Origin: Clostridiales bacterium
GTDB lineage: Bacteria; Bacillota; Clostridia; Oscillospirales; Oscillospiraceae
Direction: 5' to 3'
NCBI GenBank assembly: GCA_025757645.1
Contig: CP107216.1
Location: 2,314,858 to 2,378,857 of the forward strand
Length of the DNA: 64,000 bases
The notes beneath the pieces were generated by a model, which was not told the DNA's origin, did no database searches, and saw only the letters and a list, made by a program, of their open reading frames with translations. Each line of letters opens with the position of its first letter. The first letter of the stretch is position 1. A program made the position numbers and the translations under genes. Below, in pieces: positions 51,667-58,946 of this stretch.

Positions 51667-52134
51667 TTAGAACGGCAGGTCGGATTCGTCGTCCGGCAGT
51701 TCCTCAAACTTCGGATCATTCGTGAAGTCGTCCGCGACGACATCGACGCCGCGGACGACGCCGGGATAGGCGGCGGCAAGCTGCTCCACGCTGGCAGAAG
51801 AGACCGGGACGGACGCTTTGACAAAAGCGTCCGCACGCAGGCACTCTTCGGTGCGCGTCTCTCCGTTGCGCGTGGTATAGCTGTGCGTGGAGAGCTGGCC
51901 ACAGATGATGACGGCATCGCCCTTTTTGAGCTGCGCGGCATTCATGGCAGCCTCATACCATACCTCGCAGCTAATCCATTCGGTCTGCTTGCTGCCGTCC
52001 GGCTGCACGGTGTCACGGGCTGGAATGCTAAACTTCGTCAGGGGCGAGTTTTTTTTGCCCACGTTGGAAAACTCTGCGTCGCGGGAGAGCCTCCCGGCGA
52101 CGATGCAATCACCGGTTCTGGTGCGAATAATCAT
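51667..52134 (-). CDS. ssb: single-stranded DNA-binding protein
   Basis: 155 residues. OB fold with AGRLSRDAEF, TKFSIPARDT, WISCEVWYEAA and GDAVIICGQL, then a linker and the acidic tip DDESDLPF that recruits partners. It lies between the annealing protein and the replication gene. Confidence 0.93.
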   Translation of the reverse strand: MIIRTRTGDCIVAGRLSRDAEFSNVGKKNSPLTKFSIPARDTVQPDGSKQTEWISCEVWYEAAMNAAQLKKGDAVIICGQLSTHSYTTRNGETRTEECLRADAFVKASVPVSSASVEQLAAAYPGVVRGVDVVADDFTNDPKFEELPDDESDLPF

Positions 52135-52136
52135 GG

Positions 52137-52670
52137 TTATTTACTTCCTTTCTTTTCGGTGCTACCGATGTGGACAAACACGCGTTTGTTCATGGTCGTG
52201 TTTCGGACGGATAGGTTCAAGATTTCGTGACGGTCGGAGCCGTCGTCATTTTTCGTGTACTCGATCTTCTCGACCGCAAATTTGTCATAGCACTTGCGGC
52301 CGTTGGCAGTGTAGTTCCCTGCCGGGATCCAGATAAACGGGGCGGTATACAGCTCGCGGCCGATACCCCAGTTGACGCATGCACGCTTAAAGCTGTCGGA
52401 CGCAAGACCCTTTTCCGCCTCCGTATTGGATTCCGTGCCGGTGTCCTCTTTGCTGATCCACTGCCCTTTCTCGCTGTCCCAGATAGACACGACGCAGTTT
52501 GCGTTATCGCGCCGGTGCTCTCGCTGCCAGTTCATCGCGCCGACCGTCTCGTCCAAGATAATCATGTCGCAGCGCGCGTCTTTGTAGAGCAGGAGGACAA
52601 GGCCGTTATCCTTGACCTGCTGCACGCGGCACTCGATCTCGTCCGCGCGCAGGCAACGGAATTTATTCAT
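52137..52670 (-). CDS. Rad52/Rad22-like single-strand annealing protein
   Basis: 177 residues. The block GLASDSFKRACVNWGIGREL, followed by TAPFIW, is the signature of Rad52-type phage annealing proteins, which pair complementary strands. It lies directly before ssb, the usual recombination pair. Confidence 0.85.
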   Translation of the reverse strand: MNKFRCLRADEIECRVQQVKDNGLVLLLYKDARCDMIILDETVGAMNWQREHRRDNANCVVSIWDSEKGQWISKEDTGTESNTEAEKGLASDSFKRACVNWGIGRELYTAPFIWIPAGNYTANGRKCYDKFAVEKIEYTKNDDGSDRHEILNLSVRNTTMNKRVFVHIGSTEKKGSK

Positions 52671-52876
52671 GGTGTTTCGCCTCCTTCCGGCTCAAACTCC
52701 AGCGGGCAGTTGTACCCGATGGTGCGCGTGTCGAGCAGATACTCGCCGGTAAGGCGGCACTGCTTGCGGCTGTATGTCTCCAGACACGGGCAGTAATCAC
52801 AGGCAATGTGCTCGTCGGCAAAGTAGATGCGTGCCCGGGCGAGGATATAGCGCAGGGTTGCGCGGTCAGTCGTCAT
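52667..52876 (-). CDS. Cys-containing hypothetical phage protein
   Basis: 69 residues with CDYCPCLETYSRKQC, a probable metal site. It overlaps both neighbours by 4 bp. No function assigned. Confidence 0.6.
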   Translation of the reverse strand: MTTDRATLRYILARARIYFADEHIACDYCPCLETYSRKQCRLTGEYLLDTRTIGYNCPLEFEPEGGETP

Positions 52877-53166
52877 GGTGCTGCCCTCCGTTTTCTGGGG
52901 CGGCTATGGCTGTGCTTCTGCCGCAGGACGGCGCGGCCGCGCTTGCTCTCGCGCCACTGCGCGAATGTAATGTGCTTATTGCATCCAGGGCCCGACTCGC
53001 ATCCGCGCCGATGGCCGGTATCGAGTATGTACAGGCAGACGCGCGCACTGCCGCCGCAGTTGCTGTCGATGCTGCTGCCGGAAAGCGTCTGATAGTGTGC
53101 ACAGTTGCTGCAATAGCGGCTTTGCGGGATGCCGCCGTGAATGTAGGTGTCACTTACAATGTCCAT
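52873..53166 (-). CDS. Cys-rich hypothetical phage protein
   Basis: 97 residues: YCSNCAHYQTL, SNCGGSARVCLYI and GCESGPGCNKH, a likely zinc-binding protein common in phage early operons. ATG 53166 is inside the end of the methylase gene (13-bp overlap). The C-terminus is Arg/Lys-rich. Confidence 0.65.
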   Translation of the reverse strand: MDIVSDTYIHGGIPQSRYCSNCAHYQTLSGSSIDSNCGGSARVCLYILDTGHRRGCESGPGCNKHITFAQWRESKRGRAVLRQKHSHSRPRKRRAAP

Positions 53167-54722
53167 GCGTCTACCTCCGTGACACATTCTGGGCAACCAA
53201 CCGGATCGCCATAAACGTTCTTGTACACCGTGTCCGTCTCCGCACCGCACACCGGGCAAATCGGGCAGGTGTAGGCTGGCGGCTCGACCGGCGGTTCAAT
53301 ATTCAACGTGTAGTGAATCATGTTTTCGCTTCCAAATCTTTTCTTGGTCACAGCGATCGGGAACTCTTCGATCTCGCTTGCCCATACTGCCGTTCCAGCG
53401 CCGTGCACGTCTTCCCAGCACAGCGGAAAGCCGCCGATGCCGTCAAACAGACTGCCGAGCGTCGCACCTTCCGGCAGATAGGCCGCCATACGGCCGAACA
53501 TCCAGCGCCAGAACGGAAGCGCGATGCTGTTGCCGAGCGCCTCGCGCCGCGCGCTGTCGGAAGTCTTGCGCTTCTTGCCGGTGCTGTCAGTGTAGTCGCC
53601 GATGTCCGTCCAGCCGTCCGGAAAGCCCTGTAGCCGCTCGCACTCAAGTGGAGTCAGGCGGCGGACAACACAGCGAGACATAACCGTTTCTTCCGCACCC
53701 CCGGATGTGTGTGCGCGCAGCGTTCCATATTGTTCGGTGTAGGAATTGCATTCGCCGTCTAAGCAGACAACCAGATCCGTGCTGTCCTTGTAGTCCCGCT
53801 GTTTGCACGTGCTGGCAACGTCAGCCTGGCGGTAATCGCCAAAGCCTTGCATCTGATATGTCAGCGGTATCTGCTGTACCACCGCGATTCCGCCCTGATT
53901 GCAAGCCGGATTTCCGCCGTTGCGGTCCAATGTCCGGCTGGTTTCTGCTTTGTAAACGCCGCTGTGCGGGTTCGATGATTTCATGCTGTTGCTGGCGTAA
54001 GAGCAGATGCCGTATGCTGCGCCCTGAAAAATCGTCCGGTCATTTCCCGTGCCCAGCGTGCCGGGCTTCTCCGTCTGGATCAGAGCACCTTTTCCTCCTC
54101 CGTCACAGCCGCCCCTGATGCGGACTGCACAAGAAGCACCTGCTTCAGCATTTCCGGCAGGTCTTTCCCTCGCCTCGCCGCGCGGTTCAAGATTCCCTGA
54201 CACGCCCGTGCGCTCAAACAGTATTTCGTGTGCGGTGTCGCCTCCAAAATCTGCGACAAGCGCGATTCGACGACGACGCTGGGGCACTCCCCAGTATTGC
54301 GCGTCGTGTACTCGCCAAGCCACGCTCCATCGTCCGTCCACGTCCCGATATCCGCCCCAGGTAGGCCAGCCTTTTGCAGGCACTTCAATACCGGGGGCTT
54401 CCGGTTCGACGATGCGGATCGTCTCTTCGAGCACGGCCGCAAAGTCTCGGCCTTTGTTGCTGCTGAGCGCTCCGGGGACGTTTTCCCACACCATGTATCT
54501 CGGGCGAATAAGCTCTCCTGACCGGCCAAGTTGTCTGTCATGTTCCCTCATCTCCTTTATCACTCTGATCTGCTCCATAAACAGGCCGCTTCGCGCGCCT
54601 GCGAGACCGGCACGCTTGCCAGCGATGCTCAGGTCCTGACACGGGCTTCCGCCCGTCACGCACCACACCGGCTCGATGGTAGCGCCGTCGATTTTCGTGA
54701 TGTCGCCGATGTGCTGCATCAT
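53154..54722 (-). CDS. circularly permuted cytosine-5 DNA methyltransferase
   Basis: 522 residues. Motifs in order: HIGDIT (III-like, residues 4-9), GGSPCQDLS with catalytic Cys28 (IV), WENVPG (VI), QRRRR (VIII), a variable region (about 160-350), RRLTPLECERLQGFPD (IX) and EALGNSIAL (X). Then LGSLFDGIGGF (motif I, 422-432) and VWASEIEEF (II) follow at the C-terminus, with a Cys4+ zinc-ribbon tail (from 486). The AdoMet motif I normally comes first. ATG 54722 follows GGAGGCGAGAC. It may protect phage DNA from host restriction. Confidence 0.88.
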   Translation of the reverse strand: MMQHIGDITKIDGATIEPVWCVTGGSPCQDLSIAGKRAGLAGARSGLFMEQIRVIKEMREHDRQLGRSGELIRPRYMVWENVPGALSSNKGRDFAAVLEETIRIVEPEAPGIEVPAKGWPTWGGYRDVDGRWSVAWRVHDAQYWGVPQRRRRIALVADFGGDTAHEILFERTGVSGNLEPRGEARERPAGNAEAGASCAVRIRGGCDGGGKGALIQTEKPGTLGTGNDRTIFQGAAYGICSYASNSMKSSNPHSGVYKAETSRTLDRNGGNPACNQGGIAVVQQIPLTYQMQGFGDYRQADVASTCKQRDYKDSTDLVVCLDGECNSYTEQYGTLRAHTSGGAEETVMSRCVVRRLTPLECERLQGFPDGWTDIGDYTDSTGKKRKTSDSARREALGNSIALPFWRWMFGRMAAYLPEGATLGSLFDGIGGFPLCWEDVHGAGTAVWASEIEEFPIAVTKKRFGSENMIHYTLNIEPPVEPPAYTCPICPVCGAETDTVYKNVYGDPVGCPECVTEVDAWTL

Positions 54723-55078
54723 GTCTCGCCTCCATACTCCGGCCACACTGCGCGGATCTTATCTTCGTTCGCGGTTGTGATTCCGTTCGCCCAGCAGTTT
54801 GCTGTTGATACAGACACACCAAGCATTTTTGCCGCTGCCGTCTGCGTGATACCGTTTTCCCGCAAAAACGCGCCGAAAGCGGTGTCACGCGATTTTCTGC
54901 GCCGTCTGTCGCTGTAGTACGCAGACAGCTTTTCGTAGTTCGCCGCGCGGTATTTGCGCATATATGCATTGCTCGCTTCGCGGTTATTGCGCTTGTTTTG
55001 CAGGATGCGGTCGCGGTGCTGCGCGTAGTACGCCCGATTGTATGCGTTATGTATATGGCGCTGTTCTTCCGTCATCAT
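54719..55078 (-). CDS. phage HTH protein
   Basis: 119 residues. A basic helical first half (KYRAANYEKLSAYYSDRRRR) and a C-terminal HTH (LRENGITQTAAAKMLGVSV, followed by STANCWANGI). It overlaps the methylase start by 4 bp, so the two are coupled. A possible early regulator. Confidence 0.65.
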   Translation of the reverse strand: MMTEEQRHIHNAYNRAYYAQHRDRILQNKRNNREASNAYMRKYRAANYEKLSAYYSDRRRRKSRDTAFGAFLRENGITQTAAAKMLGVSVSTANCWANGITTANEDKIRAVWPEYGGET

Positions 55079-55230
55079 GCCACCCCCAGCGCCGCGAAGA
55101 TCACGTGAAACAGCCATCCCATCAAGCATCCTCCCGCGAGGAAGCTCGCACAGACGATGCCGTCCTCGATGCCCCAGACGATGTAGCGGCGCGCCTTTGC
55201 CCGCGCGCGCGGGTCGCCGAATACCTTCAT
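55075..55230 (-). CDS. small membrane protein
   Basis: 51 residues: basic N-terminus (DPRARAKARRY), then a long hydrophobic segment (IVCASFLAGGCLMGWLFHVI). GGAGGGG precedes ATG 55230. It overlaps both neighbours by 4 bp. Function unknown. Confidence 0.6.
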   Translation of the reverse strand: MKVFGDPRARAKARRYIVWGIEDGIVCASFLAGGCLMGWLFHVIFAALGVA

Positions 55231-56150
55231 GCTGCCCCTCCGTTTCTGCGCTTGGCCAGCGCCTTTCCGTACAAGCCGCATTCTTCCAGCGGAACCTCCC
55301 GAATCACTTTGCAAGACGGTGCACGAACTTTTCCAGAGCCATACTTCGGGACAACGACCGTGTTCATGTCCACTTCAACTTCAAGGATTGCGAGATCAGG
55401 CCAACAACTCCCGTATGCCAAGCACCAACTGAGATAGGCCATGTGGATGCCGTTCCCACAATCTTCGTTCGGGTCAGTGCAAAAGCCGTCTGCCACAACT
55501 GATTTTCCGATCGTATACATAAAATCTGAATCCCGGTCCGACCGGTATAGCCCGTCGCGTTTCCTAACCGCCTTAAACAGTTTCGCTTTGCCGTTGCTGT
55601 TCTCAATGCCGTAAAAATCGACATATTCGTCAATGGAACACGGATCTCGCACAATGCGTGCATTGCCGGATGTCTTAATTTTAGATGTATCGCTCTTTGG
55701 GCTGATTTGACTGTTCCCCCATGCCACGACGGAGCTGTTCCCCCGCGCCTCGACGGAGCTGTTCCCCCACGCCTCGACGGAGCTGTTCCCCCGCGCCACG
55801 ACGGAGCTGTTATCCCATGCCACGACGGAACTGTTCCCCCATGCCACGACGAAGCTGTTCCCCCGCGCCACGACGGAGCTGTTCCCCCGCGCCTCGACGG
55901 AGCTGTTCCCCCATGCCACGACGGAGCTGTTATCCAATGCCACGACGGAGCCGTTATCCCATGCCACGACGGAGCTGTTCCCCCGCGCCATGACGGAGCT
56001 GTTCCCCCATGCCTCGACGGAAGCAAAATCATATTTCCGCCTTACGATAGCCTTATCATACGGCGTACCGAATTTGATGTAGATTCTTCCGTGGTAGTCG
56101 TGCGGCAGATTGTCAAGCTGCTGCTGCGACGTGACTGTGATTTCGTTCAT
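55227..56150 (-). CDS. octapeptide-repeat protein with DUF7666-like domain
   Basis: 307 residues. Residues 45-148 are 13 contiguous 8-residue repeats of the form VVAWGNSS or VEARGNSS, encoded by 24-bp DNA repeats (55707-56018). Such short Ser/Asn/Gly periodicity predicts a beta-solenoid. The C-terminal domain (about 185-295: DGLYRSDRDSDFMYTIGK, ILEVEVDMNTVVVP) resembles DUF7666, of unknown function. The N-terminal 44 residues include a small beta motif. The repeat number could change by slippage. Confidence 0.75.
   Translation of the reverse strand: MNEITVTSQQQLDNLPHDYHGRIYIKFGTPYDKAIVRRKYDFASVEAWGNSSVMARGNSSVVAWDNGSVVALDNSSVVAWGNSSVEARGNSSVVARGNSFVVAWGNSSVVAWDNSSVVARGNSSVEAWGNSSVEARGNSSVVAWGNSQISPKSDTSKIKTSGNARIVRDPCSIDEYVDFYGIENSNGKAKLFKAVRKRDGLYRSDRDSDFMYTIGKSVVADGFCTDPNEDCGNGIHMAYLSWCLAYGSCWPDLAILEVEVDMNTVVVPKYGSGKVRAPSCKVIREVPLEECGLYGKALAKRRNGGAA
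55707..56018. repeat. 13 in-frame 24-bp repeats
   Basis: The repeats lie inside the octapeptide-repeat gene, on the plus strand reading like CCACGACGGAGCTGTTCCC with small changes. Differences are mostly single bases giving Val/Glu, Trp/Arg and Gly/Asp swaps. No spacers lie between copies. Confidence 0.9.
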
Positions 56151-56172
56151 GTTGTTTCCCCTTTCTCACCGT

Positions 56173-56403
56173 TTACTGATACCTGATCGCCGCGCGGAGG
56201 TCGGCGATCGGAATGTCAAGCCCTCGCCCGAGCGTGAGCAGGTCGCCGACTGGCATGCGGTCGATGTCCCGCAGGCGCTTCGCCGCCGTATCGCGGCAGC
56301 AGCCGAGCAGATCCTCCGGCTTCGTGCCGTGCAGCCGGAGCTGCCCATAAAGCAGCGCCTGCAGCTGATCGTAGCGGCTGGTGCGCCGTTTCAGCTTCGG
56401 CAT
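56173..56403 (-). CDS. phage HTH-like protein
   Basis: 76 residues: LLGCCRDTAAKRLRDIDRMP, then LLTLGRGLDIPI, an XRE-like arrangement with the HTH in the middle. The upstream gene ends at its start (1-bp overlap). Confidence 0.55.
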   Translation of the reverse strand: MPKLKRRTSRYDQLQALLYGQLRLHGTKPEDLLGCCRDTAAKRLRDIDRMPVGDLLTLGRGLDIPIADLRAAIRYQ

Positions 56404-56645
56404 TACGTGTCACCTCCGTTATCGCAGAGCATCTCGTCGAGGTTGTCCATCGTCACGCCGAGGGCGGCAAGCTCACGGCCTTTCTTCTGATACCAACGGA
56501 GCTGGTACAGATACTGCTTGCGGCGGGTACGCGCGTACTCGTAGCGCTTAGCGAGCCGGACATACTCGTCCGCTCTCAGATGCGCGATCTCCGCCTCAAT
56601 GGCGGCGTCCGCTTCGTTTGTTGCGACGGTGCGTTCTTTCTCCAT
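56403..56645 (-). CDS. hypothetical phage protein, first gene of early operon
   Basis: 80 residues, helical and charged, rich in Arg/Tyr (YVRLAKRYEYARTRRKQYLY). ATG follows AAGGAG. It is the first gene after the repeat-rich control region, so its promoter is expected at 56646-56800. Confidence 0.6.
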   Translation of the reverse strand: MEKERTVATNEADAAIEAEIAHLRADEYVRLAKRYEYARTRRKQYLYQLRWYQKKGRELAALGVTMDNLDEMLCDNGGDT

Positions 56646-56777
56646 GATGATTCTCCTTTGTCAAAAATTCGTTTCTGGGATGTGCGCCGCGGCGCTCGCG
56701 CCCGCGCGCAACCCCCTAGCCTTAACTAAACCTCTTCTTGCCTTTCCTAAACCTTAACTAAACCTCTTCTATACTGT

Positions 56778-56821
56778 GGTTCCATTCTGGTTCCAGATTG
56801 GTTCCATTCTGGTTCCATGGG
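56778..56821. repeat. four tandem 11-bp GGTTCCA repeats
   Basis: Copies at 56778-56788, 56789-56799, 56800-56810 and 56811-56821. The first and third are GGTTCCATTCT; the second and fourth keep GGTTCCA. The phase is one helical turn, suited to a protein array on one DNA face. Confidence 0.8.
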
Positions 56822-56855
56822 TGAAAAGTGCTATGGTCTCGCGCAATCGTCGCCC

Positions 56856-56884
56856 TTGCAATGCTTGGAATTTTGTGCTAATCT
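56856..56884 (+). promoter_or_regulatory. promoter of the YHYH-protein gene
   Basis: TTGCAA (56856-56861), 17-nt spacer, TAATCT (56879-56884). Moderate match; transcription would start about 15 nt before the ATG. Confidence 0.4.
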
Positions 56885-56905
56885 TGCGGTAAAAGGGATG
56901 ATGCG

Positions 56906-57382
56906 ATGAAAAGATTTCTTGCGTTTGTGTTCGCGTTTTTGCTCCTGCTCTCTCCTGCTGTGCTGGCACACAGCGGGAGGACAGACGCAAACGGTGGGCA
57001 CTATGACCGGGCAACTGGGGAATACCACTACCACCACGGTTATCCGGCACATCAGCACTACGACATGGACGGCGACGGGGTTGTTGACTGCCCGTACAAC
57101 TTTGACGACCAGACCGGCCGCAACAGCGGCGGGCCAAGCACAAAACAACGGGCGACACCAGCGCCGGCGGCAAAGCCGACACAAACACCGCGGCCAACGC
57201 CAACACCGAAACCGAAAGAAACAAAAACGTCAAACACCGGGGCAATGATCGCCCTGGGCGTTGCTGCGGTTCCAATCGGTGCAATCACGCTTGCGGCCGT
57301 TTGTTGGCCTGTGTCAGCACTCGTGCATGCAATCGTAGACAGGCACTCCGGCAAGGGCAAGAAGGGCGGAGACGGCAAATAA
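56906..57382 (+). CDS. secreted YHYH-motif protein, possible lysogenic-conversion gene
   Basis: 158 residues: signal peptide (1-21, FLAFVFAFLLLLSPAVLA), then HSGRTDANGGHYDRATGEYH with YHYHH (40-44), a Pro/Thr/Lys linker (81-108) and a membrane anchor (about 113-137, MIALGVAAVPIGAITLAAVC). The YHYH family is His-rich and of unknown role. It is on the plus strand, opposite the early genes, with its own promoter: a typical moron expressed in the lysogen. Confidence 0.75.
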   Translation: MKRFLAFVFAFLLLLSPAVLAHSGRTDANGGHYDRATGEYHYHHGYPAHQHYDMDGDGVVDCPYNFDDQTGRNSGGPSTKQRATPAPAAKPTQTPRPTPTPKPKETKTSNTGAMIALGVAAVPIGAITLAAVCWPVSALVHAIVDRHSGKGKKGGDGK

Positions 57383-57389
57383 AGCCGCC

Positions 57390-57524
57390 TCACGCGCCTT
57401 TGCGCTCCAGCGCCATCGCCAAGCCTTCCGTAAAGGCACAGAGCTGCGCTTTCTGCATATCGTCCATGTTCTGCATCGCGGCCGCCAGCCGCTTGATGGT
57501 TTTCTGCTCGTTATTCGTCAGCAT
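57390..57524 (-). CDS. 44-residue phage protein in the immunity region
   Basis: MLTNNEQKTIKRLAAAMQNM continuing to ALERKGA; helical. A very strong GAGGAGGTGA precedes ATG, and promoter 57576-57604 lies upstream. It converges with the YHYH gene. It is under 60 codons, so easily missed. It may be an early regulator; no family recognised. Confidence 0.7.
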   Translation of the reverse strand: MLTNNEQKTIKRLAAAMQNMDDMQKAQLCAFTEGLAMALERKGA

Positions 57525-57552
57525 TTTTGTCACCTCCTCGCACTTTGTGAGT

Positions 57553-57571
57553 TCGCAGCTTCACGCTGCGA
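57553..57571. promoter_or_regulatory. inverted repeat in the early leader
   Basis: TCGCAGC and GCTGCGA are separated by 5 nt, just after the leftward transcription start. Could be an operator or a leader hairpin. Confidence 0.4.
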
Positions 57572-57575
57572 GTTT

Positions 57576-57604
57576 ATAATATCGCTCCGCGAGCATTTTG
57601 TCAA
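57576..57604 (-). promoter_or_regulatory. leftward early promoter
   Basis: Minus strand TTGACA (57604-57599), 17 nt, TATTAT (57581-57576). It is divergent from the repressor promoter, with 19 bp between the two -35 boxes. Confidence 0.75.
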
Positions 57605-57623
57605 TAGTTTTTCATTAAAAATA

Positions 57624-57652
57624 TTGACAGCGCGACATTATTGCGGTATTAT
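57624..57652 (+). promoter_or_regulatory. repressor promoter
   Basis: TTGACA (57624-57629), 17 nt, TATTAT (57647-57652), about 22 nt before the CI-like ATG. Same -35 and -10 as the divergent promoter. Confidence 0.8.
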
Positions 57653-57674
57653 ACTCGCACAGGGAGGTGACAAT

Positions 57675-58058
57675 ATGCACAATAGAATTCGTGAAGTCCG
57701 AAAGGCGCTGCATATGACGCAGGCAGACTTTGGCGCAAAGATTGGTGTACGCGGAAACACGGTCACAGGGTATGAAAACGGTCAGCGCGCGCCGTCTGAT
57801 GCTGTAATCGTCTCCATCTGCCGCGAGTTTCATGTTGACGAACATTGGCTGCGTACCGGCGAGGGCGAGATGTTCGTGCAGATCGCGCGTGACCAGGAGA
57901 TCATGCGCTTTGTCGGCGACGTCATGCAGGACGAGGACGACAATTTCCGACGGCGGTTTCTGCTGGCGCTGGCGCGTCTGCCGGAAGAGCGGTGGAAAGA
58001 CATCGAAGACTTTGCGCAGCAAATCACCGCAGAAAACAAGAAAGAGGAGCAGGATTGA
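57675..58058 (+). CDS. CI-like phage repressor
   Basis: 127 residues. XRE HTH in the first 65: IREVRKALHMTQADFGAKI, then GNTVTGYENGQRAPSDAVI. A short helical C-terminus follows, with no LexA/CI peptidase. Such short repressors are common in Firmicutes phages. ATG 57675 follows AGGGAGGTGA. It is expected to hold both divergent promoters. Confidence 0.85.
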   Translation: MHNRIREVRKALHMTQADFGAKIGVRGNTVTGYENGQRAPSDAVIVSICREFHVDEHWLRTGEGEMFVQIARDQEIMRFVGDVMQDEDDNFRRRFLLALARLPEERWKDIEDFAQQITAENKKEEQD

Positions 58059-58074
58059 TGTCCTGCTCCTCTTT
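58041..58074. terminator. bidirectional terminator after the repressor
   Basis: AAAGAGGAGCAGGA and TCCTGCTCCTCTTT pair perfectly around TTGATG, with CTTTTC after. It overlaps the end of the repressor gene and also ends the converging small gene. Confidence 0.85.
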
Positions 58075-58093
58075 CTTTTCCTGTTTACTTTTG

Positions 58094-58207
58094 TTACGTT
58101 GCTGCACGTAGAAATTCCAGCGTCAGCACCATCGTCCGCGTGTCCGCGAGGATCAGCAGCCGCTCGATTTCCGCCCGTAAGTACGCCGCCCATTGCTCAT
58201 CTGTCAT
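58094..58207 (-). CDS. 37-residue phage protein
   Basis: MTDEQWAAYLRAEIERLLIL, then ADTRTMVLTLEFLRAAT; a helical peptide. GGAGGGAGAACC precedes ATG, and it overlaps the Cro-like gene by 11 bp. Probably translated with it; function unknown. Confidence 0.6.
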   Translation of the reverse strand: MTDEQWAAYLRAEIERLLILADTRTMVLTLEFLRAAT

Positions 58208-58397
58208 GGTTCTCCCTCCATAGTTCTTCTACTGTCGCGTCCAGCGCCCGCGCGATCCGCATCGCAAGGTATACGTTGGGCGCGCTTTCTCCGCGTTCGA
58301 TTGCCCCTAGTGTGCTATGGCTGCACCCCACTTTCTGCGCAAGCCAGCGCTGACTTACGCCCTTGTATAATCTATAGTAACGCACGTTGTTCCGCAT
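58197..58397 (-). CDS. Cro/XRE-like regulator
   Basis: 66 residues, an XRE HTH: VRYYRLYKGVSQRWLAQKV followed by STLGAIERGESAPNVYLAMR. It is leftward, on the opposite strand to the CI-like gene. Together with the 37-residue gene it forms a small operon ending at the shared terminator. Confidence 0.8.
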   Translation of the reverse strand: MRNNVRYYRLYKGVSQRWLAQKVGCSHSTLGAIERGESAPNVYLAMRIARALDATVEELWRENHDR

Positions 58398-58441
58398 ATT
58401 GGCACTACCTTACCACATTTTTGCGGCTGCGTGTCGTTTTT

Positions 58442-58457
58442 GGCCGGTATTCCGGCC
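58442..58457. promoter_or_regulatory. palindrome between divergent genes
   Basis: GGCCGG and CCGGCC around TATT, in the space between the Cro-like gene and the rightward membrane-protein gene; GGAAAATTTCC follows closely. A candidate operator. Confidence 0.45.
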
Positions 58458-58484
58458 GGAAAATTTCCGTTTTCGGGGATTTTG

Positions 58485-58513
58485 TTGCAGAAAGCGGAAA
58501 GCTGTGCTATCTT
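58485..58513 (+). promoter_or_regulatory. promoter of the membrane protein-integrase pair
   Basis: TTGCAG (58485-58490), 17 nt, TATCTT (58508-58513) with an extended TGC before the -10. Confidence 0.55.
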
Positions 58514-58580
58514 GATGGTGCAGGCCGCTTGTGGTATTGTGGCGCAGGCGGAAAACAATATGCAAAAAGGGGGAAGCGTT

Positions 58581-58946
58581 GTGAATTATCAGAATGCCAC
58601 GCCGGAAATACAGCGAAAACGGGTGTCAAGGAAGGCGGTAATTGTTTTGCTGGCAGCCGTGTGCATTGTTCTGGCCGCGCTGCTAGCCCTGCAAACAATG
58701 CGACTGCAGCGGGAGCGGGAGCGGTTTGCCGCCGCCGAGGCAACGGTTGACCGGGCGCAGGAATTGCTTGACCTTGCGGACAGCGATTTAGAGCACTATT
58801 GTTCGACGGCCCGGGAATACTACGCGGAAAAGAATCATCCTGTTTTTACAGAAATTGAGCCACAGGACTATTCCGAGATGTTTGCCGCATATAGAGAATG
58901 GCACCCGGTGCCGGACGCGCTGATAGGTGGTGATAACACGCGATGA
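58581..58946 (+). CDS. membrane-anchored coiled-coil protein
   Basis: 121 residues from a GTG start 7 nt after AAAGGGGG. One membrane helix (AVIVLLAAVCIVLAALLAL) and a coiled coil (RERERFAAAEATVDRAQEL), then an acidic C-terminus. It overlaps the integrase start by 4 bp. Perhaps involved in superinfection immunity; inference only. Confidence 0.65.
   Translation: MNYQNATPEIQRKRVSRKAVIVLLAAVCIVLAALLALQTMRLQRERERFAAAEATVDRAQELLDLADSDLEHYCSTAREYYAEKNHPVFTEIEPQDYSEMFAAYREWHPVPDALIGGDNTR

Larger units (their letters stand above)
56646..56905. promoter_or_regulatory. early control region with repeats
   Basis: No gene in 260 bp. It has a 19-bp direct repeat (CCTTAACTAAACCTCTTCT at 56720-56738 and 56752-56770), four 11-bp GGTTCCA repeats (56778-56821), a possible minus-strand -10 TATAGA (56773-56768) without a good -35, and a plus-strand promoter for the YHYH gene. 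The pattern suggests binding of a regulator in front of the early operon. Confidence 0.55.

Noticed and set aside
55707..56018. Possible CRISPR array (24-bp repeats)
   Set aside because: Repeats are contiguous with no spacers and keep a reading frame; they encode octapeptides.
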